DNA of 64,000 bases from Actinomycetota bacterium (GCA_018268675.1 JAFDWB010000074.1:1-64000); one strand, 5' to 3'. Positions 1-7,939 are shown, numbered from the stretch's first letter. Numbers and translations: made by a program. Notes: generated by a model not told the origin, from the sequence alone.

Positions 1-77
1 CCAGGGAGTCGATCGCCCTGGTCCTCGAGGACCAGGGCGATGCCCACGAAGGCGAGGTGGCGGCCCTGGAGGGATGA
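1..77 (+). CDS. possible 3' end of a gene entering from the left (partial)
   Basis: An open frame runs from the left edge and ends with TGA at 75-77. The visible residues, RESIALVLEDQGDAHEGEVA and a few more, are helix-forming and read like the end of a TPR-type repeat. The opposite strand is also open across the left edge, because a perfect 30-bp palindrome lies here and gives the same peptide on both strands. Only about 24 residues are visible, so neither strand nor function is secure. Confidence 0.25.
   Translation, partial: RESIALVLEDQGDAHEGEVAALEG
12..41. repeat. 30-bp perfect palindrome centred on CTCGAG
   Basis: The left half ATCGCCCTGGTCCTC is followed at once by its exact reverse complement, with no spacer. 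In the + frame used by the partial gene it encodes IALVLEDQGD, and the opposite strand encodes the same peptide. It may be a coincidence of codon choice or a recombination or regulatory site. There is no T-run for a terminator. Confidence 0.6.
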
Positions 78-143
78 GAGGCGTGCCCGACGAGTCTGGT
101 TACACCACAACTCGCGACTTGACTACCGTTTGCGGGATCTAGA

Positions 144-695
144 TCACAGAGGGCACGATGCTGCCTGCGTCAGCCACACAGGCTTGGAGCTGCGAAATGC
201 GAACACGTTTTCCCGAACAGGAATCGTCACACAGCCCCGCGTGCCAACTTTGAGAACAGCGCGCTTGACCTTGTCTTGCAGGGCACCAAAGATCACGAAG
301 TACCTCGACGACTTGCTTCCTGGATTGATTACCAGCCCTAGAGTCAGACCCTGATGCAGGGCGATTGCCGTTGGGGCGCAAGCGTAGCCAGAGTGAAATT
401 GAGTGAAGAGACATAACCCGTGATGGACCGACGCCAGCCATAGGTGGCCATACTTAGTGTCGGCGCGGTGGGCGTCCTCCGCCAGGGCATGCTGAGTGAC
501 GTGCAACGCGTGAGAGTTCGTGCGCAGGACGGATCGGGACATCCCATGCCTAGCATTCGACAGCAGCGCTATCGGCAGCCTAGCGCCACCCGATATCGCG
601 GATTGACGCGAGTGGGTGACGCTAGAGCAGCCGATCAACGCCGACGCGATGCAGACACCAAGGGCCATCCAAGAATATGAACGGATCTTGCCCAT
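144..695 (-). CDS. putative lipoprotein, function unknown
   Basis: A 183-residue protein begins with a type II signal sequence: basic MGKIRSYS, a hydrophobic stretch, then the lipobox LIGC with the acceptor cysteine near residue 23. The remainder is predicted to be outside the membrane. It has no domain I recognise. It ends CVTIPVRENVFAFRSS and a short tail containing another Cys, so a disulfide is possible. The gene lies 16 nt downstream of another exported-protein gene on the same strand, and the two probably share a transcript. Base composition is less GC-rich than the rest of the window, which fits acquired DNA. Confidence 0.6.
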   Translation of the reverse strand: MGKIRSYSWMALGVCIASALIGCSSVTHSRQSAISGGARLPIALLSNARHGMSRSVLRTNSHALHVTQHALAEDAHRADTKYGHLWLASVHHGLCLFTQFHSGYACAPTAIALHQGLTLGLVINPGSKSSRYFVIFGALQDKVKRAVLKVGTRGCVTIPVRENVFAFRSSKPVWLTQAASCPL

Positions 696-711
696 GGCGC
701 CTTGTGGTGGG

Positions 712-1083
712 CTAGTGGGTTAGCGCGATACCGTGGACTAGCTGAGTGGCACTGTAATTGTTAAAGATCACTGGTTCTGACAAGACATTTGCCCCGACGT
801 TGGCGGAGTAGACGCCGGTCATGGCTGCGCTGGTACATCCCGTGGTTTCTGGATTGGTTACCGCAACACATACACCGCCACTTTCGCCCCAACCGTAGGT
901 CTGATACTCCCAGCGCGCAGCGCCAACGCAGAAGCGGCCAGAAACCAGATAGCCACCACAGTATGGACTGGTGCTTGCTGAAGCTGAGGCGACCCCGAAC
1001 TGCAGGGCAAAGACAGCCGCGAGCGCGGATGCGGTTGCGACCAAGGCGAACAGCCGTCGCCCGAATCTGGATCGACTTCTCAT
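712..1083 (-). CDS. small secreted protein, function unknown
   Basis: A 123-residue protein starts MRSRSRFGRRLFALVATASA, a classic Sec signal peptide, with likely cleavage after an Ala-Ser-Ala stretch near residues 35-38. The mature part has four cysteines (YCGGY, RFCVG, VCVAV, GCTSA), consistent with two disulfides, and is rich in Gly, Ser and aromatic residues. No family was recognised. It is the first gene of a probable two-gene operon with the lipoprotein gene that follows. Start ATG 1083 puts the positively charged n-region immediately after initiation. Confidence 0.65.
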   Translation of the reverse strand: MRSRSRFGRRLFALVATASALAAVFALQFGVASASASTSPYCGGYLVSGRFCVGAARWEYQTYGWGESGGVCVAVTNPETTGCTSAAMTGVYSANVGANVLSEPVIFNNYSATQLVHGIALTH

Positions 1084-1383
1084 ATTTGTGCCTCCATTAC
1101 GTTGACGATCCTGCTTGGTCGGAAGTCAGGTGATTTCCGACGGTGTACAGTCCCGCCCTCGCGTGGGGAATGCAACGGAAAGGTGTACCGCTCGCACCGT
1201 GTCGTTATGACAATGTGTCAAGATCGCAAACGACCGGGTCGGCCATCCGAATCCAATGTGAAGTTGACTCGGGGGCGGGTTAGGGAGCCGTTCCTGCCGC
1301 GTTGTCGACGCGACCCCAATATTAGCTAGATATTCGTCCGGTCGGGTATCGGTACAGAGAAGGCATTCCTAGACTACCGCTGG
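1084..1383. other. intergenic region, divergent promoters expected
   Basis: This 300-nt gap separates the divergent secreted-protein gene and the PucR-type regulator. It is more AT-rich than its surroundings, for example around AATATTAGCTAGATATTCG near 1318-1336, so promoters are likely. I could not pick a convincing -35/-10 pair, and no RNA gene or repeat is visible. Confidence 0.4.
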
Positions 1384-2538
1384 ATGTTGCCTGCGGAGCG
1401 CGATGCGTTGGGAGAGAGCCTTCGGACCAGCGCGCCGCAGTGTGTGGATAGGGCGGTGGTCAGAGCCCGCCGTGTGGCCCGGCTTCCGTCGCCCACCTAC
1501 GCGAGCGATGAAGCGAGGGTCATCGAGGACGTATACGAGCATCTGATCGAGATGTTGGAAGTTGGGTGGCGACCAGCTGCGGAAGTTCCTCTTGCCGTCC
1601 TTGGTCAGGCTCGATTGGCAGCGGCGGCCGATGTGCGGATTGACGTCTATATCCGGCGGTGGGTTGCGGTCACGTCACATATCTCTCTGCACGTCACGAT
1701 TGCCGTGAGCCAGCTTGCCCTGTCGAAAGATGCGCGGGTCGAGGTGGCCCGCACGCAGGCACGAGTATTCGATCGTCTCGTCGAGTCGGCCGTAGAGGAG
1801 TTCGTTCGCGCGGAAGGGAGCCGAGGCACGAACGCCGGGGCCCGACTGGAACTCGTCAGGGGGCTGCTCGCGGGAGAGGCGGTCGATCCGGCGGCTTTGG
1901 GCTATGAGTTCGATCGTCACCACCTGGCGTTGATCGCCGAAGGGCTGGAGGACCGACGACTGAAGGAGCTTGCCGCGGCGTTGTCGGCCAACATCCTTCT
2001 GGTCAGCCCGGGGACCTCGGTCCGGTGGGCATGGATGGCGACCGTCGATGAGTTGGAGACGGATGCGATCCGGTCTGCCGTTCAGAAGGCCCTGCCGTCC
2101 GAGTGTAAAGTGGGCTTCGGGAGGAGCGAATCTGGAGAGGATGGTTGGCGCGCAAGCCATTCGCAGGCGGCCTCAGCCCTTTCAGTGGCGCTGCGAACGG
2201 GAGGTGCCGCCTATTACGAGGACGTGATGCTCGTCGCCTCTGTGTCGTCGGACCGTGTGCCCGAGTCCTTCTTGCGCCGCCACTACCTGAATCCGATCAA
2301 CGATCCACCACGGGGCAGTGCCACGCTGTTGGAAACCCTCCGCGCTTATCTCGGGGCAGATCGAAATGGCTCTTCGGCAGCGGCTGCACTGAAGGTCAGT
2401 CGGCAGACCGTAGGGACACGCCTACAGGCCGCCGAGCATCGCCTGGGCCGCACTTTGAACTCCTGCTGGCTGGAGCTCGAGATCGCTCTGAGGCTGGACG
2501 AACTCGATCGGATGGTGCCGCACAGGCAACCCAACTAA
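1384..2538 (+). CDS. PucR/CdaR-type transcriptional regulator
   Basis: A 384-residue protein. The C-terminal ~70 residues (TLLETLRAYLGADRN onward, then SAAAALKVSRQTVGTRLQ) are the PucR-type helix-turn-helix, a fold that reads tandem half-sites. The central part (about 150-290) resembles the GGDEF-like sensor found in CdaR/PucR proteins, and the N-terminal part is helical. Members often control purine, sugar-acid or amine catabolism, usually of neighbouring genes. Here the immediate neighbours are secreted proteins and toxin-antitoxin-like genes, so no target is obvious. ATG 1384 gives the full expected length. Confidence 0.8.
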   Translation: MLPAERDALGESLRTSAPQCVDRAVVRARRVARLPSPTYASDEARVIEDVYEHLIEMLEVGWRPAAEVPLAVLGQARLAAAADVRIDVYIRRWVAVTSHISLHVTIAVSQLALSKDARVEVARTQARVFDRLVESAVEEFVRAEGSRGTNAGARLELVRGLLAGEAVDPAALGYEFDRHHLALIAEGLEDRRLKELAAALSANILLVSPGTSVRWAWMATVDELETDAIRSAVQKALPSECKVGFGRSESGEDGWRASHSQAASALSVALRTGGAAYYEDVMLVASVSSDRVPESFLRRHYLNPINDPPRGSATLLETLRAYLGADRNGSSAAAALKVSRQTVGTRLQAAEHRLGRTLNSCWLELEIALRLDELDRMVPHRQPN

Positions 2539-2612
2539 CTCTCGGGCGGGTGCTGCGGCTACTACCTCGCTGAGCCCTCGTCCTTGATCAGAGACCTGTT
2601 ACCAAGCGGTCC

Positions 2613-3101
2613 CTAACCTCCCCGCGCCTCGCGGAGCCGCTTCAGATCGGCCAGATCCTCGGGCCGGCCGGCGAGTTCCTTCAGCTTCACAAGATCGTCG
2701 TAGCTGGCGATCTTGATGAGGAGCCCGGCGATCTCGTCCTCGATGGCGTCGGCGGCCATCTCTTCCCAGAGCGGGTGGTCCCCGATCCATTGCATGATGT
2801 CGAGGCGCCCGAGCCGGGTCGTCAATACCCAGTTCCCGCCCGTGGCTAGCGCCTCCGGGTCCCGAGGATCGGGGAGCTCGGCCGGGTCGAAATCCGCCGC
2901 ACCGTCCACCTGCGCGTCCAGCCGAGTCAGCGCTGCGGCCAGTCGCTGCAGGTTGCCCTGCGCGGGAGATGGCACCACGTCGACGTCCTTCGTCGCCCTC
3001 ACGTGGCCGTGGTAACCGACGGCTACACCACCGATCAGAAAGAAGTCGACGCCTCCGTCGGTCAGCTCCCGCAGGATCCCTGCGATATCCAGGTCAGCCA
3101 A
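2613..3101 (-). CDS. nucleotidyltransferase-fold protein of a two-gene module
   Basis: A 162-residue protein with the minimal nucleotidyltransferase signature: FFLIGGVAVGYHG (residues ~20-32), then RATKDVDVVP with paired aspartates that would bind metal. The fold is shared by AbiEii/MNT-type toxins and related nucleotide-transfer enzymes. It starts at TTG 3101, inside the last codons of the 57-residue gene upstream (8-nt overlap), so the two are translationally coupled. The pairing with a tiny helical partner suggests a toxin-antitoxin or similar regulatory module. That role is inference; the fold assignment rests on the GG...DxD pattern. Confidence 0.75.
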   Translation of the reverse strand: MADLDIAGILRELTDGGVDFFLIGGVAVGYHGHVRATKDVDVVPSPAQGNLQRLAAALTRLDAQVDGAADFDPAELPDPRDPEALATGGNWVLTTRLGRLDIMQWIGDHPLWEEMAADAIEDEIAGLLIKIASYDDLVKLKELAGRPEDLADLKRLREARGG

Positions 3102-3267
3102 GGCGGCGCCGCTGTCCGGCCTGGGCCACCTGGGACATGAATCGCGACAACTCGAAGACTTGTTCGGCGCGTTCTGCCGGGGACCGTTCGCGAAATTCGC
3201 GTCGGGCGATGGCTCTCTCCGCGCGCCCGTCCGGATCCCAGTTTCCGACTTTCGCCGCCTTCTTCAT
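3094..3267 (-). CDS. 57-residue partner of the nucleotidyltransferase
   Basis: A short frame encodes a charged, helical protein, beginning MKKAAKVGNWDPDGRAERAI and continuing through SPAERAEQVFELSRFMSQ to RRRLG. Its stop overlaps the TTG start of the nucleotidyltransferase gene, the usual sign of a coupled pair. Small proteins with this RAER...SPAER..QVFELS layout next to nucleotidyltransferase genes are familiar to me from other actinobacteria, but I cannot name the family. An antitoxin or adaptor role is inferred from size, order and overlap. Confidence 0.65.
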   Translation of the reverse strand: MKKAAKVGNWDPDGRAERAIARREFRERSPAERAEQVFELSRFMSQVAQAGQRRRLG

Positions 3268-3349
3268 CGCTCAAAAAGTAGCGGAGCCTCTGCCAGAGAT
3301 GGAGGGGAATCCTCCCTGGATGGCTGGATCGTGGTGGCGAGCGTACGGT

Positions 3350-3601
3350 ATGCACATGCTTGACCAGCGGTTGCAAGTCTTCCTCGATGACGAGCTGCAC
3401 TCGCGCCTGAACACGGTTGCCCAGGAACGCGGTGTTTCGGTCGCCACTGTGGTCCGCGAGGCGATCGACCAGTGGGTGGCCGATTCCGACGGCCGCGGGC
3501 GCGCTGCGGGTCGGCGGCTGCTGGATGCCACGCCGATGGCGGTCCCCGATGTTGGAGACCTTCGTCAAGAGCTCGAGCACCTCCGCGGCCGAAGGGCATG
3601 A
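3350..3601 (+). CDS. vapB: ribbon-helix-helix antitoxin (VapB-like)
   Basis: An 83-residue protein has an N-terminal ribbon-helix-helix: [18 protein letters not shown], then [16 protein letters not shown] (residues ~6-45). It is followed by a tail that would wrap the toxin. Such proteins bind the operon promoter as dimers and neutralise a PIN-domain RNase. Its stop codon overlaps the start of the PIN gene (ATGA at 3598-3601). ATG 3350 and ATG 3356 are both possible; either leaves the fold intact. A longer upstream reading frame is not needed. Confidence 0.8.
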   Translation: MHMLDQRLQVFLDDELHSRLNTVAQERGVSVATVVREAIDQWVADSDGRGRAAGRRLLDATPMAVPDVGDLRQELEHLRGRRA

Positions 3602-4046
3602 TCGTCCTCGACGCGACCGTCCTCGTCTACGCGGTGGGGGCGGACCATCCGTTTCGAGCGCCGTGCAGGGACCCGGTGCAGGCGATCGACGACCGCCGGA
3701 TCGAGACGACCACGACCGTGGAGGTCATCCAGGAGCTCGTTCACGTTCGCGGGAGGCGGCAGGCGCGAGACGATGCAGCAGCCGTAGGTCGGGACTACGC
3801 CGACTTGCTGGCGCCTCTCCTCACGGTCTCGGGTGATGATCTGGCGGAAGGCTGGCGCCGTATGCACGCGTTGAGCGACTCGGCGCCTTCGACGCAGTTC
3901 TCGCAGCGGCGTCCGCGCGACATGGTGCAAGCGCTTTGGTCTCGGCTGACAAGGCGTTCTCCGACGCCGAAATCCGCCACGTCGTACCCGACGTGGCGGG
4001 GGTCGCTGCCCTCCTCGTAGGACGCCTTGTGTCGGAGTGGCCCTGA
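3598..4046 (+). pseudogene. vapC: PIN-domain toxin (VapC-like) with an apparent frameshift
   Basis: The frame starts [20 protein letters not shown], with the first catalytic Asp at residue 5, and continues with [15 protein letters not shown], which holds the second acidic residue. After about 3875 the homology leaves this frame. The adjacent frame (codons starting at 3876) reads [20 protein letters not shown] and then [20 protein letters not shown], the missing C-terminal PIN half with its aspartates, ending at TGA 4044-4046. One lost base near 3871-3876 explains it. As written, translation yields a product with a scrambled C-terminus ending at 4020. It may be an inactivated toxin beside an intact antitoxin, or a sequencing error. 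Confidence 0.75.
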
Positions 4047-4048
4047 CC

Positions 4049-4618
4049 TCAGGCCCGCTCGTACGTGACCAGCTGGATCCCGGCGCCGATCGTCCGGGCG
4101 TCGCTGAGGGTCAACGGGACCTTGCGGCCGTCCTTGGGGAAGAGCTTCTTGCCGCCGCCGAGCAGCACTGGGAAGACCATCAGGCGGAGCTCGTCGAGGA
4201 GGTCTGCGGCGATCAGGCCCTGGACGAGGCTGGCGGAGCCGGCGACGAGGATGTCGCCGTCGATTTCGTCCTTGACCTCGCCGATCGACTCGGCGAAGTC
4301 GCCGGAGAGGATCGTCGAGTTCTGCCAGTCGGCCGCGGTGAGGGTGGTCGAGTAGACGTACTTGGGCATCGAGTTCATCTTCTCGGCGAAGCCGACGTCG
4401 TCTTCCATCGACGGCCAGGCGGCGGCGAAGCCTTCGTAGGTGACGCGGCCGAGCAGCTGGGCCTCGGCCTCCTCCAGCTCGCCGAGCTTGAACTTGTCCC
4501 CCTCCTCGCCGCGGTCGATCTCGAACGTCCAGCCCCCGTGCGCGAAGTCCTCGGCCCCGCCCGGATCCTCGATCACCCCGTCCAGCGAGATGAACTCGGT
4601 GGCGACGATCTTCCCCAT
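4049..4618 (-). CDS. dihydrofolate reductase family protein (RibD C-terminal-like)
   Basis: A 189-residue protein with the family pattern MGKIVATEFISLDGVIEDPG at the N-terminus, QLLGRVTYEGFAAAWP in the middle, and GDILVAGSASLVQGLIAADL followed by ELRLMVFPVLLGGGKKLFP near the C-terminus. These form the NADPH-binding alpha/beta fold of RibD-type reductases. Substrates of this branch are usually unknown; it is neither folA nor the riboflavin enzyme. It stands alone, convergent with the VapBC remnant. Start ATG 4618 fits the family beginning exactly. Confidence 0.85.
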   Translation of the reverse strand: MGKIVATEFISLDGVIEDPGGAEDFAHGGWTFEIDRGEEGDKFKLGELEEAEAQLLGRVTYEGFAAAWPSMEDDVGFAEKMNSMPKYVYSTTLTAADWQNSTILSGDFAESIGEVKDEIDGDILVAGSASLVQGLIAADLLDELRLMVFPVLLGGGKKLFPKDGRKVPLTLSDARTIGAGIQLVTYERA

Positions 4619-4706
4619 GATGCCCTCCTTGTGGTCGTGCGGACGAAGCTTGTCCTCGCCCTTCTACCCCAAGGACGAACTCAGCGCGCGGAAATCGACA
4701 GCGATC

Positions 4707-4937
4707 TCAGCGACTTGGCGGCGGGGCCTTCCAGACGAGGCGCAGATCCTCGGTGGCAACGGTCGGCAGATAGTCGAGCATGTCGTCCCCGGACTCCTCG
4801 ATCCCGACAATCTCGACGGTCTTGTAGGCGGGGTGATTACTGACGACCGTGCCTTCGGTCCCGGCGGGCCAGCGCTCGACGGGGTTGATCAAGGCGACCA
4901 CATCGTGTTCGCCGATCACAGCTCGAGTAGTGCTCAC
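4707..4937 (-). CDS. DUF4926-like small protein
   Basis: A 76-residue protein with a beta-rich layout: EHDVVALINPVERWPAGTEG, then TVVSNHPAYKTVEIV and a C-terminal strand. This matches DUF4926, whose members are short and commonly paired with an unrelated small domain. It overlaps the stop of the upstream gene by ATGA at 4934-4937, so the two are co-translated. The role is unknown; partner or immunity-like function is a guess from the pairing. Confidence 0.65.
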   Translation of the reverse strand: MSTTRAVIGEHDVVALINPVERWPAGTEGTVVSNHPAYKTVEIVGIEESGDDMLDYLPTVATEDLRLVWKAPPPSR

Positions 4938-5320
4938 CGGTGCTCCTTTCCCCGCAGGAAGGCAGTAGTCAGTCGCGGTCGCTCCATCGGCCCGGTCAGT
5001 TCCCAGCCCGTTCTCAGAGAAGCCGCGCGATCACTGTATCGGCCGGGTCCTGCTATCTGAAATTGAACCGTGCAGCGAACGGCGCCCGGTGCTCCCGGCC
5101 TGATCATTGAAATTGGCGCGGCTGCGATACCGGCACGGATCTGCCGTTCCAAATAGTCGACGGAGTCGAGGCCGATGCCGAGCATGACCAAGAATCCGTT
5201 CGCCTTCGGGCCACCGTCACTGTGGCCGAGCGCAAGCGAGTAGTTCCGCAGCTTGTACTCGATGCCCACCGGTTCATCGCATCGCGGAAGCAGTTCGCCG
5301 ACTTGGGGTGGCCAGGGCAT
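4934..5320 (-). CDS. DUF6883-like protein paired with DUF4926
   Basis: About 128 residues from ATG 5320 (an in-frame start at 5362 is also possible). The pattern YKLRNYSLALGHSDGGPKAN, then LGIGLDSVDYLERQIRA and a closing WELTGPMERPRLTTAFL, matches the DUF6883 layout of KLR.YLL...G..KA..F followed by a 'T.W.....PRLVTAYP' end. Such domains occur alone beside DUF4926 or at the C-terminus of polymorphic toxins, from memory of the family. It sits in a cluster of small two-gene modules, which supports a conflict or regulatory role. No catalytic residue is proposed. Confidence 0.55.
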   Translation of the reverse strand: MPWPPQVGELLPRCDEPVGIEYKLRNYSLALGHSDGGPKANGFLVMLGIGLDSVDYLERQIRAGIAAAPISMIRPGAPGAVRCTVQFQIAGPGRYSDRAASLRTGWELTGPMERPRLTTAFLRGKEHR

Positions 5321-5405
5321 GGCCGCGACGCTAGGTCGCAAGTGCGCACACGTGGCGCGCACGATGTCAATTTTGTGGGGACGCTCTCGTGCGGAAGCGT
5401 GACGA

Positions 5406-6710
5406 TCAGTCCGTCGACCGCACCGTGCGCTCGATCAGGTCCGCGGCGAGCACGGTGCCGGGGGCGGCCTGGAGGCGGCGGGAGGTCTGGGCGAGGCGGT
5501 CGGCCAGGGAGGCGTCGTCGAGGAGGCGGGCGATCGCCCCGCGGAGGTCGTCGGGGTCGTGGGCGTAGGTGTCTATGCGGACGCCGAAGCCGGTCTCGGC
5601 GATGCGCTGGGCGTTGTCGTGTTGGTCCCAGAAGATGGGGAGGAGGACCATCGGCTTGCCGAAGTAGAGGGACTCGGTGACGGTGTTGTTGCCGCCGTGG
5701 GTGATGACCAGGTCGACCTGGGGGAGGACGGAGGTCTGGGGGAGGAACTCGGCGCCGGCCATGTTCGGGGCGAGGTCGAACTCGCTCGCCTGCGGGCCCT
5801 TGGAGACGATGAAGCGGTAGGGCGCCTCGGCGAGCTCCGCCACCAGGGTCCGCATCAGCTCCACGTCGGCGGAGCCGAGCGAGCCGAGGCTCAGGTAGAC
5901 GAGTGGCTCATCGGCGTCGGCGAACTCCTCGGGCAGCCGCCAGTCGGGATCGGTCGCGCGGACGCTGGCGCCGAGGTTGTGCCAGGTCGGCCCGAGCGGC
6001 TCGCGGCGTGGGTAGTCGACCTCGTCGGGGTAGAGGTAGAGGTTCAGCGACGGGCTCGCGTGGATGAAGTCGTCGGCCGGGAGCGGCGGCGCGCCGTGCT
6101 CGCGACAGAACGCGTCGAACTCCGCGTGCATCTCGGCGTGGGCGGCGCGGTAGGCGTCCCAGAACTCGGCCCAGCCGGAGCGGTCCGCGGTCGGCAGGCC
6201 GGAGAAGACCGGCGGCAGGTCGGGGTCCTTGATCTCCAGCGGGTTGCAGGAGTCGATCCGCGCCCAGGGGCGGCCGCTCGCGAACAGCGCCGGGAAGGTG
6301 ACGACGTTGTCCTCGACCACGAGGTCGGGCTCGAGCTCGCCGATGATCTCGAGCAGCCGCGCGTCGACGTATTTGGCGCCGTCGATCAGCGCCTGGAAGG
6401 TCGGCGCGATGAACTCGGAGAGCTGCTCGATCGTCGGCTTGCGGAAGACCGGCGCGGTGTCGCGGATGAAGTCCTTCCAGAACTGACCCGGCGCTTCCTC
6501 GGTCTCCGGCGGCGGATTCAGCCGCATCGTCCGCTCCTCGAAGCCCTGCGCCTCGAGCGTCCCGGCGAAGGACTCCTCGACGATGAAGACGACCCGGTGT
6601 CCGCGCCGCCGCAACACGTCGCCGATGCCGACGCAGTTGTTGGTCGGCCCGAACGCACCCTCGGGGAAGAAGACGATCGTCGCGGCGCGCTCCGGCACGT
6701 CGCTAAACAT
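5406..6710 (-). CDS. UGT/MGT-family glycosyltransferase
   Basis: About 434 residues in the GT-B fold. The N-terminal Rossmann half starts ATIVFFPEGAFGPTNN and binds the acceptor. The C-terminal half carries the UGT signature LVITHGGNNTVTESLYFGKP, then MVLLPIFWDQHDNAQR, which binds a nucleotide sugar. Relatives glycosylate macrolides, sterols or other lipophilic compounds. It is a single-gene unit with no biosynthetic genes adjacent, so detoxification or lipid modification is as likely as natural-product decoration. ATG 6710 is preferred; an in-frame GTG at 6731 would add seven residues. Confidence 0.85.
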   Translation of the reverse strand: MFSDVPERAATIVFFPEGAFGPTNNCVGIGDVLRRRGHRVVFIVEESFAGTLEAQGFEERTMRLNPPPETEEAPGQFWKDFIRDTAPVFRKPTIEQLSEFIAPTFQALIDGAKYVDARLLEIIGELEPDLVVEDNVVTFPALFASGRPWARIDSCNPLEIKDPDLPPVFSGLPTADRSGWAEFWDAYRAAHAEMHAEFDAFCREHGAPPLPADDFIHASPSLNLYLYPDEVDYPRREPLGPTWHNLGASVRATDPDWRLPEEFADADEPLVYLSLGSLGSADVELMRTLVAELAEAPYRFIVSKGPQASEFDLAPNMAGAEFLPQTSVLPQVDLVITHGGNNTVTESLYFGKPMVLLPIFWDQHDNAQRIAETGFGVRIDTYAHDPDDLRGAIARLLDDASLADRLAQTSRRLQAAPGTVLAADLIERTVRSTD

Positions 6711-6797
6711 ACGCGGGCAGGCTTCTGACACAAAGTTGGAGCTGAATCCTTACTTTCCGCGCATCACTCACGCGAATTTCAGCGTCACACTGACCCC

Positions 6798-7187
6798 ATG
6801 CCGCTGGGCCTCTGGAAGAGCAAGTGGGAGATCCACCGCGAGGACATGGACCGCTACCGCGAGGACATGGACCGCTACCGAGAAGATGTGGAGCGCTACC
6901 GCGAGGAAGCGCGCGAAGACCGCGCCCGGTCGGACAGGCGCTGGGTGGAGCTGCGGGAGGAGACGCGCGAGCTCCGGGCCGACTACGACCGGGAGCTCGC
7001 CGAGACCAGGCTCTTCAACCGAGAGGTGCTGATCCGGATGGAGAAGACGTACTCGAACCTTGGCGCGACGTTGGAACTGGTCGGCGAAGAGCTGCACGAA
7101 CTGAAGGCGGCGGTCAAGGCGCAGACCGAGGCGATCATGAAGCTGGTCGACCGCTTCGAAGAACCCGGCGGGCAGCAGCCGGTCTGA
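6798..7187 (+). CDS. coiled-coil protein with N-terminal heptad repeats
   Basis: A 129-residue, highly charged, almost wholly helical protein. Residues ~15-35 are three near-identical heptads (EDMDRYR, EDMDRYR, EDVERYR). Further coiled coil follows through ELREETRELRADYDRELAET, then a more hydrophobic C-terminal helix pair (ATLELVGEELHELKAAVKAQ). There is no signal peptide or membrane segment. It looks like an oligomeric structural or adaptor protein. I recognise the style from Thermoleophilia genomes but know no function. It is convergent with the tetR gene. Confidence 0.7.
   Translation: MPLGLWKSKWEIHREDMDRYREDMDRYREDVERYREEAREDRARSDRRWVELREETRELRADYDRELAETRLFNREVLIRMEKTYSNLGATLELVGEELHELKAAVKAQTEAIMKLVDRFEEPGGQQPV
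6840..6902 (+). repeat. three tandem 21-bp units encoding heptads
   Basis: Units at 6840-6860, 6861-6881 and 6882-6902 begin GAGGACATGGACCGCTACCG or a close variant. The first two are identical except the last base; the third has drifted at several sites. Each encodes one coiled-coil heptad, so copy-number change would lengthen or shorten the coil in frame. Confidence 0.9.
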
Positions 7188-7198
7188 GGACGACGGGC

Positions 7199-7939
7199 TC
7201 AGTCGGACGACGAGCGCTCGCCGCCGACCTCCGCTTCGATCCCGGCCAGCAACCACTCGAGGCCGACCTCGAACTTCTCGGCCTTGACCCCGAGGCTCAT
7301 GTCCTGGCCGACGAACTCGGCCAGGTGGGGGTACTCGCCGCTCGCGGCCTGGGCGGCGATGTAGGCGTCGATCTCGGCGGCGTTCGGGCCGCCGTCGACA
7401 TTGCCGATGCAGGTCCCGTCGCCCTTCTTCGTCGACATGACCTCCCAGCGGACGAAGCCGAGCGTGTAGGTGTCGACGGCGAGGAGGACGGCCCGCTTGC
7501 GCTCCGGGGTTAGCGGCAGGGAGGAGACCGCGGCGAGCGACTGGTCGATGTGGCGGAGGGAGTTGGGGCCGAGGAAGGGCCGGGCGAAGGCGGCGGCGAT
7601 CATCCACGGGTGGGCGCGGGTCGACTCGCGGGTCCGCTGGGCGATCTGGCGGAGCGCCTCGCGCCAGTCGTCGGTCGGCGGGCCGCCCGGGATGATCGCG
7701 CCGGCCATCACCTCGTCCACCATCAGGTCGATCAGGTCGCCCTTGCGCCCGATGTGTGAGTAAAGGCTCATCGGGCGCGCGCCGAGCCTGGTGGCCAGTC
7801 TCCTGATGGACACGGCAGTCAGCCCATCGGCGTCGGCGATCTCGATCGCGGCCGCGACGATCGCCTCCCGCGACAGCGGCTGCGGCCCGGCCGCCTCCTC
7901 GTCGTCGCGGGTCCACACGGTGTCGATCCCAGTTGCCAT
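7199..7939 (-). CDS. TetR-family repressor of the adjacent efflux pump
   Basis: A 246-residue protein. The N-terminal HTH is SREAIVAAAIEIADADGLTA, then SIRRLATRLGARPMSLYSHI, residues ~24-65. A long C-terminal ligand-binding domain of the TetR_C_1 type (tetracycline-repressor-like) follows. It is divergent from an MFS drug transporter across a 54-nt gap holding two operator-like sites. It probably represses both genes until a drug-like ligand binds. The start at ATG 7939 gives the usual ~22 residues ahead of the HTH; upstream in-frame DNA is antisense to the transporter. Confidence 0.88.
   Translation of the reverse strand: MATGIDTVWTRDDEEAAGPQPLSREAIVAAAIEIADADGLTAVSIRRLATRLGARPMSLYSHIGRKGDLIDLMVDEVMAGAIIPGGPPTDDWREALRQIAQRTRESTRAHPWMIAAAFARPFLGPNSLRHIDQSLAAVSSLPLTPERKRAVLLAVDTYTLGFVRWEVMSTKKGDGTCIGNVDGGPNAAEIDAYIAAQAASGEYPHLAEFVGQDMSLGVKAEKFEVGLEWLLAGIEAEVGGERSSSD

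Noticed and set aside
6840-6902. CRISPR-like or other non-coding tandem repeat
   Set aside because: The three 21-bp units are contiguous without spacers and encode in-frame coiled-coil heptads within a gene.
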